Shown: positions 6,370 to 9,141 of the stretch, one piece after another
How positions within the stretch are numbered: position 1 is the first letter of the stretch
Layout: every line of letters starts with the position of its first letter
NCBI GenBank assembly: GCA_903837255.1
Contig: CAILTZ010000566.1
Span: 1 to 9,141 of the forward strand
DNA: 9,141 bases
Reading direction: 5' to 3'
Source of the DNA: an uncultured Pirellula sp.
GTDB lineage: Bacteria > Planctomycetota > Planctomycetia > Pirellulales > Pirellulaceae
Notes under the pieces: generated by a model
What the model saw: the letters and a program-made list of their open reading frames with translations, nothing else
The model's database searches: none
What the model was told of the DNA's origin: nothing
Program-made: the position numbers and the translations under genes

Positions 6370-7446
6370 ATGAGAGTCGTTTTGATTTTCCTTTTTGTTT
6401 TGTTGTCTATAAACGCAGCCGTTGGCCGTACGTCAGACTTGCGCCAACAGCTTCTCGAATGCGCCGACAAGGTAGGCGCTTGGCAAATTGAATACGACGT
6501 TGTGTCGCCCGGGATGAAACCGGGCGACAAAGTCATTCACCGAAACGTGGCTCTTCGATTTCCGGACAAACTTTTTCACTGGGCCGGAAATGTTCCATAT
6601 CAATCAGGGCAGTCTTGGACAGATGATGTTTTTCAGCAGCGCACGGTGGTCACAGGAGAACAATATTATTGGGATTTTCCAAGGCGGAGAGCCTCCACAA
6701 CGCGAAGTTGTGATAGGTCGACTTTATTTCCGGGAACGCTCAAACGAGAGCTACTTTGGGAGGTGCTGATTTGGTGGCCGTTTACAACCGACAGCAATCA
6801 TCAGCTTTCCTCAGAGAGTTCCACTGTTGAGGACGTACTTCGTGACGATAGTTACCATTTCGTGGAGTCCCAAGAAATCGTTGATGGACAGTTGTGTTAC
6901 GTATTGAGACGCGAGAACGTTGCTACACTTTGGTTCGATTGCGAGACCCCGAGCATTATGCGAAGACGAGAGTGGTACGATTTACCTGGCTTTTCCGTTT
7001 GGCGCGCAGAAATGAGCGACCATTATGAAGTTGAGACAGGGATATTTTGCCCACGTAAAATCACTTGGACCGGAATGCGAAGAAACGAAACCGAGGGGAA
7101 GGAAAGCCCAGTTATTGAGTTCGCTGCACTAATTGTTTCTGCCAAGTTTAATGAATCAGTCCCAGAGAACCTGTTTGACTTTCCGGAACCTTTACCAGGA
7201 CACGTGGAGTCTACGGATGATGGCTACAAACAGATTCGCCCTGGTGCGAACGAATATGCAGACAGCATTCTTGGTTGGGTTAAGACAGTAGCTCCGCCAA
7301 ATCGGCAAACAGGATTATCACGTTGGGAGCTGGCATTTCACACAGGACTCTATTGTCTCGCGGCAGTACTTTCCGTCCGAGTTGGTGCTCGCTGGTGGAA
7401 ATCTCGAAATGGCGTGGTTGGTGACGTAAAGCTTCAAAACACATAA
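6370..7446 (+). CDS. Exported membrane-anchored protein of unknown function (second LolA-like candidate)
   Basis: 358 residues from ATG 6370, chosen because of the strong AAGGAGGT in front and because it gives a clean signal peptide: MRVV, a hydrophobic core, and AVG at 17-19. The mature part has strand-like blocks such as VGAWQIEYDVVSPG (near 34-47), VALRFPDKLFHWAG, GQLCYVLRRENVATLWFD and FCPRKITWTGM, and then VPENLFDFPEPLPG. A two-part 'how much does the surface carry' layout of this type is seen in LolA/LppX-like and planctomycete exported proteins of unknown function, but I cannot assign a family. A C-terminal membrane helix lies at about 319-337, followed by RWWKSR. Size, topology and position match the preceding protein, so the two may be distant paralogues or partners, although I see no convincing side-by-side sequence match. 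The pseudopilin gene starts 8 bp after the stop. Confidence 0.7.
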   Translation: MRVVLIFLFVLLSINAAVGRTSDLRQQLLECADKVGAWQIEYDVVSPGMKPGDKVIHRNVALRFPDKLFHWAGNVPYQSGQSWTDDVFQQRTVVTGEQYYWDFPRRRASTTRSCDRSTLFPGTLKRELLWEVLIWWPFTTDSNHQLSSESSTVEDVLRDDSYHFVESQEIVDGQLCYVLRRENVATLWFDCETPSIMRRREWYDLPGFSVWRAEMSDHYEVETGIFCPRKITWTGMRRNETEGKESPVIEFAALIVSAKFNESVPENLFDFPEPLPGHVESTDDGYKQIRPGANEYADSILGWVKTVAPPNRQTGLSRWELAFHTGLYCLAAVLSVRVGARWWKSRNGVVGDVKLQNT

Positions 7447-7454
7447 AGTGACGT

Positions 7455-8525
7455 ATGATTAGCACTAATCCGGATTTTCACACTGGCAGAGGCGCGTATA
7501 CTCTGGTCGAATTACTGGTGGTGATCGCGATCATCGGCGCTTTAGTCGGGTTGTTATTACCCGCCGTCCAAGCGGCGCGCTCGGCAGCGAGGCGAACCCA
7601 ATGTACAAACCACTCCAAGCAGATCGGTTTGGCTTGTTTGAATTTCGAGAGCGCTCACAAAGTCTTGCCTCCTTGGGTTCAAGTCGGGTCAGGCAAAATG
7701 GTCACTGGACATTTTCTTCTGCTTCCGCATCTCGAACAAGATTCCTTATTTCAAACTGGAAACGGTCAATCCTACCAAGTGCGCACGCAAGGCGTGTCAG
7801 CCTTTGTTTGCCCTGATGATGTTTCGCTTAGTAACGGCAAGTTTCACGGTATTGCACTGACGATTAGACCAGGAAGAGGATCATCGAACGGCAATGCGTT
7901 TGGTGGAACTAGCTACGCATTGAATGCAAGTATCGCCAGTGTCAGTTTTTCCAAGGGACACCCCATCAAGGCAGATGGCTATTTAGCAAAGATCCGCGAC
8001 GGGCTCAGTCAGACACTACTCCTTGGAGAACGGATGGCATTTGCCTACGGTGAGTACTATCCCTCTTCTTCTCTTAATCTCGGAAGTGAGTCATTCACTT
8101 GGAATATTTGGACACGAGCTGGTAAGAATTCGTCCAATCCTTGGGATGACGGTTCGCCATCTGCCACGGACTTCCCCAATCCGTCTGGCTTGCCGATCGA
8201 TCGTCAGACGGAAGGATACGCATGGTGGGATAGTCCCGTATTCGATGCTCCCTATCGAGATCGGAATAATGCCGACCGGGGACCAGGACCACGAAGCGAT
8301 CCCGGTTTCCGAGATGGTTGGAACGGCGTGAGGAATCCTGGAGGCATCCAGTTAAGTCCGCGTGTCGGTTCGACTGATTACCGTCGGCTTCAGGCTCTTC
8401 ACCAGACCATCATGATCGGTACCTTGGCCGATGGATCGGTACAGCAGATTTCAGGGTCCATCGACGCGATTGTGTTTCAACGCATTTGCGATCCTATCGA
8501 CGGCCACTCCGTTTCTTTTGAGTAG
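7455..8525 (+). CDS. DUF1559 pseudopilin-like protein with prepilin-type N-terminus
   Basis: 356 residues; ATG 7455, 8 bp after the previous stop, with only a weak ribosome binding site (AAAGTGA), so it may depend on coupling. Residues 14-49 carry the prepilin N-methylation signature: [10 protein letters not shown], then a hydrophobic helix to about 37 and [14 protein letters not shown], with the conserved Glu19. Counting back from Glu (+5), the residue before the scissile bond is Ala14 rather than Gly. [26 protein letters not shown] (48-73) is the typical DUF1559 block. [10 protein letters not shown] (150-159), [13 protein letters not shown] (181-193) and ADGSVQQIS (325-333) near the C-terminus complete the family pattern. 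Length is normal. Such proteins are thought to be type II/IV-like pseudopilins, with the helix in the inner membrane or a short pseudopilus and the body outside. Its place in this operon suggests a role in presenting or exporting its products (inference). Confidence 0.92.
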   Translation: MISTNPDFHTGRGAYTLVELLVVIAIIGALVGLLLPAVQAARSAARRTQCTNHSKQIGLACLNFESAHKVLPPWVQVGSGKMVTGHFLLLPHLEQDSLFQTGNGQSYQVRTQGVSAFVCPDDVSLSNGKFHGIALTIRPGRGSSNGNAFGGTSYALNASIASVSFSKGHPIKADGYLAKIRDGLSQTLLLGERMAFAYGEYYPSSSLNLGSESFTWNIWTRAGKNSSNPWDDGSPSATDFPNPSGLPIDRQTEGYAWWDSPVFDAPYRDRNNADRGPGPRSDPGFRDGWNGVRNPGGIQLSPRVGSTDYRRLQALHQTIMIGTLADGSVQQISGSIDAIVFQRICDPIDGHSVSFE

Positions 8526-8531
8526 GTAGCC

Positions 8532-9141
8532 TTGAAAGATTCCAACAAACTAAACGCATCGAACGCAGGGGCAACAAGTATTCCAACGACTCGGCTTGCG
8601 CGTTGGATAGTCGCGTGCACTCTCGCAATCCATGTCGGGATGTTGGGGTTCAGTGCTTATGTTCATTCACCCATGACCGATGAGATCGCTCATTTTGCGG
8701 CTGGCCTCGGTCATTGGAGATACGGCGACTTTGAACTGTACAATGTGAATCCTCCCTTGCCTCGTCTCGTTGGAACACTTCCCGTCTACCTGGCGTTGTC
8801 CTGGGATGAAAAGATGGACAAGTCTTATGACGTGGTGGGGACCACTCATGATTCCAATGGTCTATTGGTCCCACAGCGCAAGGAATTCACGATTGGAGGA
8901 TGGCTGCTAAAACAAATCGGGGCGCCGTTCTTTACGTGGATGACAGTCGCACGATGCGCGTCCATCCCATTCTCTTGCTTGGGGGCCTGGGTTTGCTTTG
9001 CATGGGCAACCGAGCTCTATGGCCAAAGAGCGGGATTCGCGGCATTGATTCTATGGTGTACCTCACCGTTTGTGCTTGCATTTGGCGGCGGGCTGACTCC
9101 AGATGTCCCGAGCGGAGCTTGTGGAGCGTTGGCAATGTATC
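8532..9141 (+). CDS. GT-C membrane glycosyltransferase, GT39/PMT-like, N-terminal part (cut by the window edge)
   Basis: Open from TTG 8532 to the end of the window (203 codons and one base), 6 bp after the pseudopilin stop, with AGTAGGT (8521-8527) in front. The first in-frame ATG (8638) falls inside the first membrane helix, so TTG is preferred. A basic segment and a membrane helix (about 23-44) lead to the first outside loop with MTDEIAHFAAG (48-58), carrying the Asp-Glu pair typical of GT39/ArnT-like enzymes, then NPPLPRLV (73-80), and further helices at about 133-158 and 165-186. LTPDVP (188-193) matches a second conserved acidic position. These enzymes use polyprenyl-phosphate sugars to glycosylate proteins or lipids outside the cytoplasm. 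The GT2 protein at 1280 could supply that donor. Acceptor unknown. Most of the protein lies beyond the window. Confidence 0.8.
   Translation, partial: MKDSNKLNASNAGATSIPTTRLARWIVACTLAIHVGMLGFSAYVHSPMTDEIAHFAAGLGHWRYGDFELYNVNPPLPRLVGTLPVYLALSWDEKMDKSYDVVGTTHDSNGLLVPQRKEFTIGGWLLKQIGAPFFTWMTVARCASIPFSCLGAWVCFAWATELYGQRAGFAALILWCTSPFVLAFGGGLTPDVPSGACGALAMY

Noticed and set aside
1..9141. CRISPR array, tRNA or rRNA genes
   Set aside because: No spaced direct repeats of suitable length, no cloverleaf-like sequence and no rRNA-like sequence noticed on either strand by eye.

Overview
The window looks like a piece of a planctomycete chromosome, probably Pirellulales / Rhodopirellula-like. The strongest sign is a pseudopilin-like protein (7455-8525) with the N-terminal [13 protein letters not shown] block followed by LLPAVQAAR and a DUF1559-type body, a family greatly expanded in Planctomycetes. 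Moderate GC content and an IS4-type transposase of a kind common in that phylum agree. No taxonomic marker gene is present, so this is inference from family content.

Layout. (1) 1-540, minus strand: the first 180 codons of an IS4-family transposase that runs off the left edge. (2) 541-1279: about 740 bp without a convincing gene. It probably holds the outer end of the insertion sequence, then a C/G-rich hairpin (811-849) and four tandem copies of a heptamer (875-902). (3) 1280-3480: a GT2 polyprenyl-phosphate sugar synthase-like protein, tightly followed by a lipoprotein that looks like an alpha/alpha-toroid repeat protein. (4) 3614-3970: a small secreted six-cysteine protein with an internal RGGGC double-glycine motif, followed by a perfect 11-bp hairpin resembling an intrinsic terminator. 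(5) 4062-8525: a compact co-directional run with overlaps or gaps of at most 10 bp. It encodes a C39-like cysteine peptidase with a signal peptide and C-terminal membrane anchor, a second C39-like protein that has lost the catalytic Cys, two unrecognised exported proteins with C-terminal membrane anchors (possibly LolA-like folds), and the DUF1559 pseudopilin-like protein. (6) 8532 to the right edge: the N-terminal third or so of a GT-C (GT39/PMT-like) membrane glycosyltransferase.

How the parts may work together (inference). The small protein has the features of a substrate: a Sec signal peptide, a double-glycine site with Ile at -4, and six cysteines after the site. Double-glycine sites are the classical target of C39 peptidases. 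Here the C39-like enzyme is not fused to an ABC transporter; it is predicted to face the periplasm on a membrane stalk, next to a catalytically dead paralogue. The cluster could therefore be a periplasmic peptide maturation and display or export pathway: precursor, peptidase, pseudopeptidase, two membrane-tethered exported proteins, a surface lipoprotein and a pseudopilin. The flanking GT2 and GT-C genes would make and use a lipid-linked sugar outside the cytoplasm. I know of no characterised system with this composition, and the functional link is not proven by the sequence.
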